DNA of 56,695 nt from Lachnospiraceae bacterium (GTDB taxonomy: Bacteria; Bacillota; Clostridia; Lachnospirales; Lachnospiraceae). Positions 44,815-56,694 of this stretch are shown here, one piece after another. The stretch spans positions 1-56,695 of the forward strand of contig QXWW01000027.1 of NCBI GenBank assembly GCA_009911185.1, written 5' to 3'. The notes beneath the pieces are model-generated. The model saw only the letters and a program-made list of their open reading frames with translations. It was not told where the DNA came from and searched no databases. Position 1 is the first letter of the stretch. Every line of letters starts with the position of its first letter. The translations under genes were made by a program, and so were the position numbers.

Positions 44815-45969
44815 TTATTTTGCCCCGATAAGATATCTGCATTCTGTGCGGTAGCCAAACCGGTAGGCCTCGAACTTCCCCTGTTCCATGGGGATTGACA
44901 ACCATTCTTCTAATTGTGCCTTTAACCCTTTTCCCACTGGATGATATGGCTTTGATTTGTACGTATAGCTTTGGAACTCTTTTCCAAGCCGGTACGCATT
45001 TAGCGAATAATTGTACATGGACATGCTTTTCTGGCATAGTTCTTGAGGGCGGGGATGCTCTCTCTCTGCCAGGCTGGTATCAAAGTCCCATTTAAGACCT
45101 AATATCCAGTTTAACAATGGATTGTACAGATGATAGGCGGAAGAATTATAAGGAAGTTCTAAGACGTGTTGTCCGGTTTCGCTGCTGTACAAAAGAATAA
45201 ACCTTGCATCAAGAAGTTCCTGGAAGGTCAGAACTTCATAAATTTGATGCCGGTCAATTTCAACTTGTTCCATTTGCGTTTCTTCCCCTCCCCTTCTTCC
45301 GACTTTTGATATATTTTCTTTTAAATATAAGAGCTTATCTTCTCCATAACCGTACAGGTAGGCAAAAGAGTCGGGACGGGTATATTGTCTTGGAGCATAT
45401 ACAAAGTTATATTTGGAAATGTCTCTTTCCATCCAATGCCGTGCCGGTTCCCGGAATACCCCTGGTATTTCATACAAATTCCAGATCCTTACCGGCCAAT
45501 CCGCCATCGTGGAGTGATAATTTTTCATCATGACGCCGCCGGTTTCTTTCGCAGAATCTGCAATGTTTTCTTCCATTTTCAGCAAACCCGTATAGATCAG
45601 GTCTAACATCTGTGGTTCAATTCCCTGTGTAAGCTGTGTATTGAAACAGAGAATCTCGCTTTTTACCGCAGATTCTAACTGTTTTGCCTTTTTCGTAGGA
45701 TAAATCCTGTTTTGGCGTTTATCTTTTTCATCTTTTAACCGCACTAAATACCCCTTCATCTCTAAGGACTTTAAGGCACGGGTAGTTGCCGCTTTATCGA
45801 CGCATACGCGCGCAGTGAGTTCTTCTTGGGTAAGCCCTTCCTGATGATTCACCTCCAAAAAAAATGGCTGTTCCGCGGCGGTGATGTTATATTCCCCAAG
45901 CATATGATTAAGATATGCCTGGCTTCTTCTGGCCAGAAGCGCAATAGTTTGGGAGATACTCTTATCCAT
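44815..45969 (-). CDS. MarR-type regulator fused to an unknown C-terminal domain
   Basis: A 384-residue protein. Residues 1-145 are a MarR winged helix (ITAAEQPFFLEVNHQEGLTQEELT, recognition part CVDKAATTRALKSLEMKGYLVRLKDEKDKRQNRIYPT). Residues about 147-384 form a second domain that I do not recognise; it is rich in aromatic residues (WPVRIWNLYEIPGVFREPARHW, FAYLYGYGEDKLLYL, YHLYNPLLNWILGLKWDF) and has no membrane helix. MarR proteins usually stop near 150 residues. There is no stop or strong SD at the joint (MMKNYH), so it is a true fusion. SD CTGGAGG. Its promoter matches that of the nearby ABC exporter, which is its likely target. Confidence 0.85.
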   Translation of the reverse strand: MDKSISQTIALLARRSQAYLNHMLGEYNITAAEQPFFLEVNHQEGLTQEELTARVCVDKAATTRALKSLEMKGYLVRLKDEKDKRQNRIYPTKKAKQLESAVKSEILCFNTQLTQGIEPQMLDLIYTGLLKMEENIADSAKETGGVMMKNYHSTMADWPVRIWNLYEIPGVFREPARHWMERDISKYNFVYAPRQYTRPDSFAYLYGYGEDKLLYLKENISKVGRRGGEETQMEQVEIDRHQIYEVLTFQELLDARFILLYSSETGQHVLELPYNSSAYHLYNPLLNWILGLKWDFDTSLAEREHPRPQELCQKSMSMYNYSLNAYRLGKEFQSYTYKSKPYHPVGKGLKAQLEEWLSIPMEQGKFEAYRFGYRTECRYLIGAK

Positions 45970-46002
45970 GTTTATCCTCCAGTTTGCAATGTTTTGTCCA
46001 TA

Positions 46003-46050
46003 ATTATAGAGTTGATTATTGGGAACGTCAACTGTTTTTCTGAGAAAACA
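46003..46050 (-). promoter_or_regulatory. promoter/operator of the MarR-fusion gene
   Basis: On the minus strand TTGACG, 17 nt, TATAAT (46003-46031). GTTGA and TCAAC (46011-46015 and 46028-46032) form an inverted repeat. The plus-strand stretch TCAACTGTTTTTCTGAGAAA matches TCAACTATTTTTGTTGAGAA at the ABC exporter promoter. Confidence 0.7.
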
Positions 46051-46158
46051 ATATAAAACATAAAACCGGTTTTTCTTCTACCAAAAATACACTTTCACGT
46101 GACAAGGTGTTACCTATAGAATAAAATAGGAATGCGTTCCAAAGCATACGGCAAAAGA

Positions 46159-46186
46159 GAGACAGCTTCCCTGTACGAAGCGTCTC
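46159..46186 (-). terminator. terminator of the hrcA-grpE-dnaK-dnaJ operon
   Basis: On the minus strand GAGACGCTTC pairs with GAAGC-T-GTCTC (one bulge), followed by TCTTTT, 60 nt past the dnaJ stop. It shows that transcription no longer continues to prmA. Confidence 0.75.
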
Positions 46187-46245
46187 CCTTTGATACTCTT
46201 TTTAACGACCGGTAAATTATAATAATATCCTCTCCCTGCCTGTTC

Positions 46246-47436
46246 TTAATTTGTATCTGTCATATCTTCAAAAGCCTCTTTGACTTTGCCCATAAAACTT
46301 TTCTTCTTCGCATGTTTTTCTGTACCTGCCGCGCCGTTCTGTTTCTTTAAAGACTGGCCGCTGGCCTCGTCAAATCTGCGCAAAGCTTCCTTCGCCTCCT
46401 CATTTAAGTTGGTCGGCACCTGCACCACCAGGGTGACATAATGATCGCCTCTCACAGAAGAATTACGCAACGACGGGATTCCTTTATTTTTCAGGCGGAT
46501 TCTGGTATCGGTCTGCGTACCTGGCTTCACATCATAAAGGATATCCCCGTCAATAGTGCTGATACGCACCTCTCCGCCTAATGCAGCCTGTGCAAAAGAA
46601 ATGGGTGCAGTCGAATAGATATTCATATCCTGTCTCTGGAAAATAGGATGTCTGCTGACATTTACCTCCACCAGCAGATCGCCTCTCGGTCCTCCATTGG
46701 TGCCCGGTTCTCCTTTTTCCCGGATACGGACGCTCTGCCCATTATCAATTCCTGCCGGGATCGACACCTTAATTTTTCTGCGCTTTGCAATATAACCGCT
46801 CCCATGGCAGTCCGGACATTTTTCCCTGATAATCTTACCTGTACCCCGGCATTCCGGACAGGTCTGAACGTTCTGCACCATACCGAGGAAAGACTGCTGG
46901 GTATAGACTACCTTCCCCTTGCCTCCGCACTTTGTACAGGTTTCCGGACTGGTCCCCGGCTTTGCTCCTGTGGTATGGCAGGTTTGGCACTCGTCTTTTA
47001 AGGTGATCTCAATCTCCTTCTCACAGCCGAACGCCGCTTCCTCAAAGGAAATGCGCACTGCTGCCCGCAGATTCGCTCCTTTCATTGGGCCGTTGCTGGA
47101 AGAGGAACGTCTTCTTCCCCCTCCAAACAAATCTCCGAAAATATCTCCGAAAATATCTCCCATATCCATGCCGGAGAAATCAAAGCCGCCTCCGCCCATA
47201 CCGCCTTCAAAGGCTGCGTGCCCAAACTGGTCATACTGGCGTTTTTTATCCGGATCACTTAAAACAGCATATGCTTCTGAAGCTTCTTTAAATTTTTTCT
47301 CCGCTTCCGCGTCTCCCTGGTTCATGTCGGGATGATACTTTTTGGCAAGCTGGCGGTACGCCTTCTTGATCGCCGTGTCATCCGCATTCCTGTCAACTCC
47401 CAGGACTTCATAATAATCTCTCTTCTGTTCTGCCAT
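46246..47436 (-). CDS. dnaJ: chaperone protein DnaJ
   Basis: Hsp40 partner of DnaK, 396 residues. J-domain ([31 protein letters not shown]), Gly/Phe-rich linker ([21 protein letters not shown]), four zinc repeats ([32 protein letters not shown]) and the C-terminal substrate domains. It starts 2 nt after dnaK with AAGGAAG as SD. Usually prmA follows; here a terminator and the accessory region follow. Confidence 0.97.
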   Translation of the reverse strand: MAEQKRDYYEVLGVDRNADDTAIKKAYRQLAKKYHPDMNQGDAEAEKKFKEASEAYAVLSDPDKKRQYDQFGHAAFEGGMGGGGFDFSGMDMGDIFGDIFGDLFGGGRRRSSSSNGPMKGANLRAAVRISFEEAAFGCEKEIEITLKDECQTCHTTGAKPGTSPETCTKCGGKGKVVYTQQSFLGMVQNVQTCPECRGTGKIIREKCPDCHGSGYIAKRRKIKVSIPAGIDNGQSVRIREKGEPGTNGGPRGDLLVEVNVSRHPIFQRQDMNIYSTAPISFAQAALGGEVRISTIDGDILYDVKPGTQTDTRIRLKNKGIPSLRNSSVRGDHYVTLVVQVPTNLNEEAKEALRRFDEASGQSLKKQNGAAGTEKHAKKKSFMGKVKEAFEDMTDTN

Positions 47437-47438
47437 GA

Positions 47439-50019
<2,581 letters not shown>

Positions 50020-50042
50020 ATTAACTCACCTTTCTGCTCTTC

Positions 50043-51083
50043 CTAATTTTCTTTTTTATTTTGAAACACGGCATCTAACTGACTTTTCAATGTCTTCAGA
50101 TTATCCATGACATTTTCATAATCCATTCGTTTCGGTCCAATAATTCCAATGGTTCCCGTCATTCCGGCTCCCAACTGGTAAGTGGCCGTCACCACGCTGC
50201 AGTCCTTCATGTTCTGTATCGGGGACTCATCGCCAATATATACCTGAATCCCGGTCTGCTCTTCCGACGCCAGGGTTTCATTTACCAGAGAAACCAACTG
50301 TTTCTTCTCTTCAAAGGCATTCAGCAGTTCGCTTGCTTTCCTGGAATCACTCAGCTCCGGATATTTCAAAATATTCGTAGTGCCGCTGGTATAAACCTCC
50401 AGCTCCTCATCTTCCTGAAAAACACCCGCCAGCGCGTCCAGTACATCGTTTACAATATTGCTGTGGATTCCAGCCTGTTCTTTCAGCCTGGCGATCGTTC
50501 CAAGATTAATCTGCTCTGCCGACAGACCGTTGAGGCTGGTATTAAGAAGAATGTTCAGCTTCAGTAAAGTCTCATTATCTAAGGCTTCCCGTGTGGAAAT
50601 CATCTTATTCTTAACCAGATTGCCTTCCGTCACAATAACCGCCAGAAGCTGTTCCTTATCCACCTGGGAGAGCTGCAGGAATTTCACCTTATTATGATGA
50701 TAGGATGGCGCCGTGATCATTGCCGTATAATTGGTATTCTCCGCCAGCACCTTCGCCATTTGCTGTAACACCTGTTCCATCCGCTCTGTATGTTCAATCA
50801 TGAACTCTTTCATTTCCGTAACTTCCTGCGTCTTTTCCTTCATCAGATTATCTACGTAAAACCGATACCCCTTATCAGAAGGAATCCGTCCGGCAGAGGT
50901 ATGCGGCTGTAAAATATAGCCAAGCTCCTCTAAATCCGACATTTCATTGCGAATGGTCGCAGAACTCAGATTCAAATCTGAATATTTGGAAATGGTCCTG
51001 GAACCGACTGGTTCTCCCGTATCCAGATAATTTCGGATAATGGCGTTTAAAATTTTTCTCTTCCGTTCATCCAGTTCCTGCAT
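50043..51083 (-). CDS. hrcA: heat-inducible transcription repressor HrcA
   Basis: Represses the dnaK operon by binding CIRCE. 346 residues from MQELDERKRKILNAIIRNYLDTGEPVGSRTI (winged helix), then SSATIRNEMSDLEELGYILQPHTSAGRIPSDKGYR and a C-terminal GAF-like domain with GTIGIIGPKRMDYENVM. Two ATGs are adjacent; the second has GGAGG at 5-nt spacing and is preferred. The leader holds CIRCE and a copy of the repeated hairpin element. Confidence 0.95.
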   Translation of the reverse strand: MQELDERKRKILNAIIRNYLDTGEPVGSRTISKYSDLNLSSATIRNEMSDLEELGYILQPHTSAGRIPSDKGYRFYVDNLMKEKTQEVTEMKEFMIEHTERMEQVLQQMAKVLAENTNYTAMITAPSYHHNKVKFLQLSQVDKEQLLAVIVTEGNLVKNKMISTREALDNETLLKLNILLNTSLNGLSAEQINLGTIARLKEQAGIHSNIVNDVLDALAGVFQEDEELEVYTSGTTNILKYPELSDSRKASELLNAFEEKKQLVSLVNETLASEEQTGIQVYIGDESPIQNMKDCSVVTATYQLGAGMTGTIGIIGPKRMDYENVMDNLKTLKSQLDAVFQNKKEN

Positions 51084-51085
51084 CA

Positions 51086-51153
51086 TTTCCTCCATTCTGT
51101 GCGCCTTTTTGCACAATCAGGCAGTCAGTGAAAGAATGAACAACTTCTTTCAC
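51086..51153 (-). repeat. leader hairpin repeat, copy before hrcA
   Basis: Second copy of the element described before leuB. On the minus strand it has the stem GTGAAAGAA/TTCTTTCAC, then TGTGC/GCACA, then AATGGAGG as SD. Differences from the leuB copy partly keep the small stem (the loop changes, the TGTGC/GCACA arms do not). Confidence 0.8.
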
Positions 51154-51179
51154 TCTTATCCTCCATTTCCTTTTTATTG

Positions 51180-51206
51180 TTAGCACTCAACTTTCAAGAG
51201 TGCTAA
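51180..51206 (-). promoter_or_regulatory. CIRCE element
   Basis: TTAGCACTC, 9-nt spacer, GAGTGCTAA: an exact CIRCE inverted repeat, the operator of HrcA. It lies just after the predicted transcript start, about 97 nt before the hrcA start. Confidence 0.97.
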
Positions 51207-51219
51207 CATTCATGTACTT

Positions 51220-51248
51220 AAGATAGCACTATCATTTTTTCTTGTCAA
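51220..51248 (-). promoter_or_regulatory. promoter of hrcA-grpE-dnaK-dnaJ
   Basis: On the minus strand TTGACA, 17 nt, TATCTT, 13 nt upstream of CIRCE. Confidence 0.88.
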
Positions 51249-51297
51249 TAGTATTTTTATAAATTTATAATTTATTTATGATTACAGAACATTTCAA

Positions 51298-52779
51298 TTA
51301 ATTTTCATCTGTCAGCTTTTGTTCACAGGACAGTACGCCGGACAGCAGCACCATCAGATGAAACTCCTGATTACAAACTTCAACGTCGATTGCCCCGCAA
51401 TACTTCTCAGCAACCCGCTGGATGTTTTTCAGACCTGTACCGTGAAAACCGCCGTCCGCTTTGGTAGTCTTTGGCATCCCACTTTCTTTATCATATTCTA
51501 AAGTTCCCGCGAAATAATTAACAACTTCTATTAAAAACATTTTTTTCTGCCAGCAGGATGAAACACGGATATAGCCATGCTCCGCCGTTTCCGCCGCTTC
51601 CAGGGCATTTTCCAGAGCATTATTCAGTATTACGCTCATATCAAACACATCAATTTTACTCTGCACCGGAAACTGAAAGTCTGACTCGAACGAAAAACCC
51701 AAATCCCCGGCGCGTTTATATTTTTCCTGGATAATCACATCCGTCACAGGATTTCCCGTCTTATAAACATAATCCAAGCTTTCCACAGCGCGCCCCATAG
51801 GCTCTAAATACTCCTTTGCCTCCGAAAAGCGTTTTTGGGCGATTAATTCCTCAAGCACTGCAATATGGTTTTTTACATCATGCTTCATCTCCTGAATCCC
51901 GCCGTACACACGCTCCATCTCCTGCACATGTTCCCGCAGCTTCTGCATCTGCCCCTGCTGCACCGCCTGTCTTTTCTCTTCCTCTCTTTTTTCCTCCAAA
52001 TCGGAAAAAAGATTCAGCACTACCAGGGTGGACAGTATCACCAGAAGATTCATACAGATTATCATAATTTTAAAATAAGGGTATTCCTGAAAAATCCCTT
52101 TATCGTCTGCCAGCTCATATTTATCAATAAGCCAATGCACCAGGAAAAAAATGACAGAGCCGGAAAGTCCCGGCGTCAGCAAAAACAGCTTCTCTTTTCC
52201 GGAAAGTTTCCTGTTTCGCATGGAAAACCTGGCCGTAAACCATTTGGTAAACAAAAGGAACATTAATACGTCCAGGAAAATATTCAGCGCCCTGTTGACG
52301 CCAATATGCACCATGTTCCACTGCCAGACCAATGCAAACTGCCCCTCTGTCAGCCAGTTCAGAAACTTTATCGCAACATCAAATAGCTCAATGGAAATTC
52401 TGCCGGTGATTGACATACCCTGCCATCGCATGGAAAAGAAGGTGACTGTAAGAAACAGACTCCAATAAAAATCCGTCCCGCACGCAAATACCAGCGCCAG
52501 GAACGCAGCGGCCGAACCAAGCAGATATGCTCCAAAAGAAAACAATAGATACGTTGCAGATGAAGGATTCAGCAATGGTATCAAATGCAGCGTCATCATA
52601 ACGGCAAAATAAAAAACAGCCGCAAGATACCGCTGTTTTCTATCGGCATCCCCGCCGCATTTTCGTTCTGGAAGCCTGCCGCAGAGATATCCCAGGAAAC
52701 ATGCCGTCGTAAAATGCTCCAGAATCATTTCTGCTGTATCTAGTATTTCATAAATCAGATCCCCCATCGGCATTGTCAT
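51298..52779 (-). CDS. GHKL sensor histidine kinase, AgrC-like
   Basis: A 493-residue membrane sensor. The first 270 residues hold about six or seven hydrophobic helices (for example LAAVFYFAVMMTLHLIPLL, LLGSAAAFLALVFACG, MIICMNLLVILSTLVVLNLF). A coiled coil leads to the phospho-acceptor region EMKHDVKNHIAVLEELI, then the N-box SVILNNALENALEAAE and the G-box FHGTGLKNIQRVAEKY. This design is typical of peptide or cell-envelope sensors paired with LytTR regulators. Its ATG overlaps the regulator gene by 4 nt. No AgrB or peptide precursor gene was found nearby. Confidence 0.9.
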   Translation of the reverse strand: MTMPMGDLIYEILDTAEMILEHFTTACFLGYLCGRLPERKCGGDADRKQRYLAAVFYFAVMMTLHLIPLLNPSSATYLLFSFGAYLLGSAAAFLALVFACGTDFYWSLFLTVTFFSMRWQGMSITGRISIELFDVAIKFLNWLTEGQFALVWQWNMVHIGVNRALNIFLDVLMFLLFTKWFTARFSMRNRKLSGKEKLFLLTPGLSGSVIFFLVHWLIDKYELADDKGIFQEYPYFKIMIICMNLLVILSTLVVLNLFSDLEEKREEEKRQAVQQGQMQKLREHVQEMERVYGGIQEMKHDVKNHIAVLEELIAQKRFSEAKEYLEPMGRAVESLDYVYKTGNPVTDVIIQEKYKRAGDLGFSFESDFQFPVQSKIDVFDMSVILNNALENALEAAETAEHGYIRVSSCWQKKMFLIEVVNYFAGTLEYDKESGMPKTTKADGGFHGTGLKNIQRVAEKYCGAIDVEVCNQEFHLMVLLSGVLSCEQKLTDEN

Positions 52780-53528
52780 ATCTTCCCTGTTTCCTTTCCT
52801 TCTGATACGGTGCGTCCCTTCTGCCGTTTTATATACTGAAAATACTGCTGCACAAAGGTTCTGTACCTTTGCTTCGCCACAGATATTTCCGCACCGTTAT
52901 CCATAGTAATGCTTGTGGCGCAATAATTCGAAACATAGGCGAAATTGACCAGGTAACTTCTGTGTGGACAAATAAAATTTTTTCCCAGCTCTTTCAGAAG
53001 CTCCGAGATCCTTCCATAATACTCCAGGCTTCCGTCCGTCGTATACACCGTCACTTTCCGGTTCTGAACCTCAGCGTAAATAATCTGGTCTATCTTAATC
53101 TTACGAGTGACCGCGCCTGCCTTAATTACAATGCTTCTCCGTTCTGACTGCTCCGACTTCTCTGACTGCTCTTCCTCTGCCTTTTTCACAGCAAGTTCCA
53201 GGACCTGGAAAAATTTCTCTTTCTTTAACGGCTTCAAAAGATAATGAAACGCTTCCACATCAAATGCCTGAAACACATATTCTTCTAATGCCGTGAGAAA
53301 AATCAGGACTGCTTTAGAACTGTTTTTTCGTATCTTCCTTGCCGTCTCAATTCCATCAATACCGCCCAGACGTATATCCAGAAAAATAATCTGAAACTGC
53401 AAAACCTCTTTCAACAACGCTTCCCCGCTAAAATATTCCTGTACCTGAAAGGAGGGATATATATTTCGAATCTGTTGTGAAATCTGTCTGCACACTACCG
53501 GTTCATCATCGCAAACTGCAATCTTCAA
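52776..53528 (-). CDS. LytTR-family response regulator, AgrA-like
   Basis: A 250-residue regulator. Receiver domain starts KIAVCDDEPVVCRQI with phospho-Asp in IIFLDIRLGGIDG and the Lys in YLLKPLKK. The LytTR DNA-binding domain is AEVQNRKVTVYTTDGSLEYYGRISELLKEL followed by HRSYLVNFAYV. The start is TTG: LKIAVCDDE follows GGAGGTG by 8 nt, and that SD lies in the last codons of hemW, so the two genes are coupled. The longer frame starting with ATG lies inside hemW and is less likely. Confidence 0.9.
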   Translation of the reverse strand: MKIAVCDDEPVVCRQISQQIRNIYPSFQVQEYFSGEALLKEVLQFQIIFLDIRLGGIDGIETARKIRKNSSKAVLIFLTALEEYVFQAFDVEAFHYLLKPLKKEKFFQVLELAVKKAEEEQSEKSEQSERRSIVIKAGAVTRKIKIDQIIYAEVQNRKVTVYTTDGSLEYYGRISELLKELGKNFICPHRSYLVNFAYVSNYCATSITMDNGAEISVAKQRYRTFVQQYFQYIKRQKGRTVSEGKETGKI

Positions 53529-53532
53529 CTTC

Positions 53533-54759
53533 TTACACCTCCAGCAAAAATTCACAGAGTACATAATTGCTGACAGAAATCCCCTCTTCTGTCAAAAATA
53601 TTCTGCCCTCGCTCTGTTTCAACAGGCCCTGCTGCTGCAGCTTATGCAGCTTTTCTCCATACACCCCTTCCGGTTCCACGCCAAAAAGTTTCTGAAATGT
53701 CTTTCTTGCAATCCCCACAGTCATACGAAGCCCGAGAAACATATATTCCTCCATCTGACGCCGCTTATCCGGCAGAAATATATCTGGCTCTTCCCGTTTC
53801 CCGACACTGGCGGATGTTTCTTTTCGCCCCTTGACTACCTTAAGAATTTCACTCACATCATTCCATTTTCCTTCCAGGTACTCCTGCAGACTGCGCGTAT
53901 TGGAAAACCTTGCCTGCTCCAGATACGAAGAGCTTCCAAGCCCCAGTCCCAGATAAGGTATTAATTGCCAGTAGCCGATATTATGGCGGCACTCCCTGCC
54001 CGGTTTTGCATAATTGGATATCTCATAGCGTACATATCCCTGATCTGTCAGAAACTCTCTGGTCAACTCATACATCCGGCGCTCCACCTCTTCCGAGGGA
54101 AGATCCCTCGGCGCTTCTCCACGTTGTCTTCGCAGCTCGTCCTCTGCAAACCGCTCGTAAAACGGCGTACCTTCTTCTATCATCAGGCTGTAGGCTGAAA
54201 TATGCTCCGGACGCAGCTCTGTCACCTTTTTCAGGGTGTACAGCCAATCTTTTGTACTCTGTCCCGGCAAAGCCGACATCACATCTACATTGATATTGGA
54301 AAACCCCGCTTTGCGCGCCAAATCAAAGCTTTCCAGAAATTCCTCAAATGTATGGATTCGCCCAATTCTTTGCAGTTCGCGGTTATCGGCCGACTGCAGG
54401 CCCAGACTCAGGCGGTTAATGCCCGCTGTTTTATATAAGGCAAGTTTCTGGCCAGTCAGCGTTCCCGGATTGCACTCCAGTGTTATCTCCGCCGTCTGCC
54501 GCACCTTAAAATTTTGCCGCAGTTCCCTCATAATCTCTGCAATCTGCACTCCGGAAAGCATGGAGGGTGTACCTCCCCCAAAAAAGATGGAAGATATCTG
54601 ATAATCATAGCAGGCTGATGCATTCTGCCTGATTTCTGCAATCAATTTATCTACATAATGCCTGCGGACATTTTCAGCCGCAGGCATTGACAAAAAATCA
54701 CAATAATCGCATTTTCTGACGCAGAAGGGGATATGAACATATAATTCTAACTCTCTCAT
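53533..54759 (-). CDS. hemW: radical-SAM heme chaperone HemW
   Basis: HemN-like radical-SAM protein of 408 residues. The cluster motif is CVRKCDYCDF: three cysteines with Phe at the fourth HemN position, which marks HemW rather than the coproporphyrinogen oxidase. Also IFFGGGTPSMLSGVQ, ECNPGTLT, INRLSLGLQS and the C-terminal HemN domain (YEISNYAKPGRECRHNIGYW). It follows lepA by 13 nt, a conserved pair in Firmicutes. Confidence 0.93.
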   Translation of the reverse strand: MRELELYVHIPFCVRKCDYCDFLSMPAAENVRRHYVDKLIAEIRQNASACYDYQISSIFFGGGTPSMLSGVQIAEIMRELRQNFKVRQTAEITLECNPGTLTGQKLALYKTAGINRLSLGLQSADNRELQRIGRIHTFEEFLESFDLARKAGFSNINVDVMSALPGQSTKDWLYTLKKVTELRPEHISAYSLMIEEGTPFYERFAEDELRRQRGEAPRDLPSEEVERRMYELTREFLTDQGYVRYEISNYAKPGRECRHNIGYWQLIPYLGLGLGSSSYLEQARFSNTRSLQEYLEGKWNDVSEILKVVKGRKETSASVGKREEPDIFLPDKRRQMEEYMFLGLRMTVGIARKTFQKLFGVEPEGVYGEKLHKLQQQGLLKQSEGRIFLTEEGISVSNYVLCEFLLEV

Positions 54760-54772
54760 CTTTCCTCATTCC

Positions 54773-56587
54773 CTATTTATCGTCCAATTTCAGCACGCTC
54801 ATAAAGGCTTTCTGCGGAATCTCCACATTTCCAATCTGACGCATACGTTTCTTGCCTTCCTTCTGCTTCTCTAACAGTTTGCGCTTTCTGGAAATATCGC
54901 CGCCATAACATTTTGCCAGCACATCTTTTCGCATGGCTTTTACCGTCTCCCTGGCAATCACTTTACTTCCTACCGCCGCCTGTATAGGTATCTCAAAAAG
55001 ATGACGGGGAATTTCTTCCTTAAGCTTCTCGCACATCTTCCTGCCACGCTCGTAAGCAGTGCCGCTGTGGACAATAAAGGACAAGGCGTCCACTTCCTCC
55101 TTATTGATAAGGATATCCAGTTTCACCAGTTCAGAACGCGCATATCCTTTCATCTCATAGTCAAAAGAAGCATATCCTCTGGAGCGGGATTTCAAAGCGT
55201 CAAAGAAATCATAAATAATCTCATTTAAAGGCAATTCATACTTTAAGAGCGCCCGGGTTTCTTCCATATATTCCATACTAATGTAGGTTCCCCGGCGTTC
55301 CTGGCACAGATCCATAATGGCTCCGATAAACTCGCTGGTGACCATAATCTCCGCACTTACCACAGGCTCCTCCATATATTCAATCTCCGCCGGGTCCGGC
55401 AGATTGGAGGGATTGGTAAGTTCTATCACTTCTCCGTTGGTCTTGTGTACCTTATAGATAACGCCCGGAGCCGTCGTTACCAGATCCAGGTTGTATTCCC
55501 GTTCCAGGCGTTCCTGGATAATCTCTAAATGCAGCAAGCCTAAAAATCCACAGCGGAACCCAAAGCCTAAAGCAATGGAAGTCTCCGGCTCAAACTGTAA
55601 AGCGGCATCATTGAGCTGCAGCTTTTCTAAAGCGTCCCGCAGATCCGGGTATTTCGCGCCGTCTGCCGGATACATCCCGCAGTATACCATAGGATTTACT
55701 TTCTTATACCCTGGCAGCGGCTCCTTTGCGGGACAATTTGCGTCCGTCACGGTGTCTCCCACCTGGGTATCTCTGACATTTTTCAGGCTCGCTGTAATAT
55801 AACCCACCATTCCGGCCGACAATTCTTCACAGGGAATAAATTGCCCGGCTCCAAAATAGCCTACCTCCACTACATCCGCCACGGCCCCTGTCGCCATCAT
55901 TTGAATCGTGGTTCCCACTTTCACACTTCCTTCTTTGATGCGGCAAAAAACAATCACTCCCTTATAGGAATCATAGAGCGAATCAAAAATCAATGCTTTC
56001 AGTGGATTGTCAGGACTTCCTTGCGGAGCAGGGATTTTGGCCACGATCTGCTCTAACACCTCTTCAATATTTAATCCCGTCTTTGCGGAAATCTGCGGGG
56101 CATCTTGTGCCTCCAGCCCGATTACATCTTCAATTTCCTCAATTACCCGTTCCGGCTCTGCACTGGGCAGATCGATTTTATTGATAACCGGAAGCACGTC
56201 CAGATCATGGTCTAAGGCAAGATACACATTCGCCAGAGTCTGCGCTTCTATGCCCTGTGCCGCATCCACTACTAAAATCGCACCGTCGCACGCCGCAAGA
56301 CTTCTGGACACTTCATAGTTAAAATCTACATGCCCCGGCGTATCAATGAGATTAAAAATATATTCCTCTCCATCTTTTGCTTTGTATACGATGCGGACGG
56401 TCTGGGCCTTAATGGTAATGCCCCGTTCCCGCTCCAGCTCCATATTATCCAATACCTGCGCCTGCATTTCGCGGCTGGTAAGCAGCCCCGTCTTCTCAAT
56501 GATACGGTCTGCCAGCGTGGATTTTCCATGATCTATATGTGCGATAATACAAAAATTTCTGATTTTGTTCTGGTCAATAGCTGACAT
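54773..56587 (-). CDS. lepA: elongation factor 4 (LepA)
   Basis: Ribosome-bound translational GTPase that affects back-translocation or initiation, 604 residues. G1 [15 protein letters not shown]2 region [13 protein letters not shown]3 DTPGHVDF, G4 NKIDLPSA. The LepA-specific C-terminal domain is present ([26 protein letters not shown]). SD ACTGGAGG. It is the first gene of the lepA-hemW unit, with a promoter just upstream. Confidence 0.97.
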   Translation of the reverse strand: MSAIDQNKIRNFCIIAHIDHGKSTLADRIIEKTGLLTSREMQAQVLDNMELERERGITIKAQTVRIVYKAKDGEEYIFNLIDTPGHVDFNYEVSRSLAACDGAILVVDAAQGIEAQTLANVYLALDHDLDVLPVINKIDLPSAEPERVIEEIEDVIGLEAQDAPQISAKTGLNIEEVLEQIVAKIPAPQGSPDNPLKALIFDSLYDSYKGVIVFCRIKEGSVKVGTTIQMMATGAVADVVEVGYFGAGQFIPCEELSAGMVGYITASLKNVRDTQVGDTVTDANCPAKEPLPGYKKVNPMVYCGMYPADGAKYPDLRDALEKLQLNDAALQFEPETSIALGFGFRCGFLGLLHLEIIQERLEREYNLDLVTTAPGVIYKVHKTNGEVIELTNPSNLPDPAEIEYMEEPVVSAEIMVTSEFIGAIMDLCQERRGTYISMEYMEETRALLKYELPLNEIIYDFFDALKSRSRGYASFDYEMKGYARSELVKLDILINKEEVDALSFIVHSGTAYERGRKMCEKLKEEIPRHLFEIPIQAAVGSKVIARETVKAMRKDVLAKCYGGDISRKRKLLEKQKEGKKRMRQIGNVEIPQKAFMSVLKLDDK

Positions 56588-56616
56588 ACTGTTCCTCCAG
56601 TTTCTTGATATTTGTC

Positions 56617-56694
56617 TTATTTTAGCACAAATACTTTGAGGTTGTCTACGGCGACCTTGATTTCACCGACCGGTGAGTTTATTCTCAGCTCTGA
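56617..56694 (-). CDS. possible 3' end of a gene cut by the window edge
   Basis: An open frame enters from the right edge and ends at TAA (56617-56619) after [19 protein letters not shown] and KVFVLK. Its 25 residues have protein-like hydrophobic alternation, but this is too short to assign. The predicted lepA promoter overlaps its end. Confidence 0.25.
   Translation of the reverse strand, partial: SELRINSPVGEIKVAVDNLKVFVLK
56619..56648 (-). promoter_or_regulatory. promoter of lepA-hemW
   Basis: On the minus strand TAGACA, 18 nt, TAAAAT with extended TGC directly in front of the -10. Confidence 0.5.

Noticed and set aside
51117-51297. Possible AgrD-like peptide gene next to the two-component pair
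   Set aside because: The gap holds the hrcA promoter, CIRCE and the leader repeat; no short frame with SD and a signal-peptide precursor pattern was seen.
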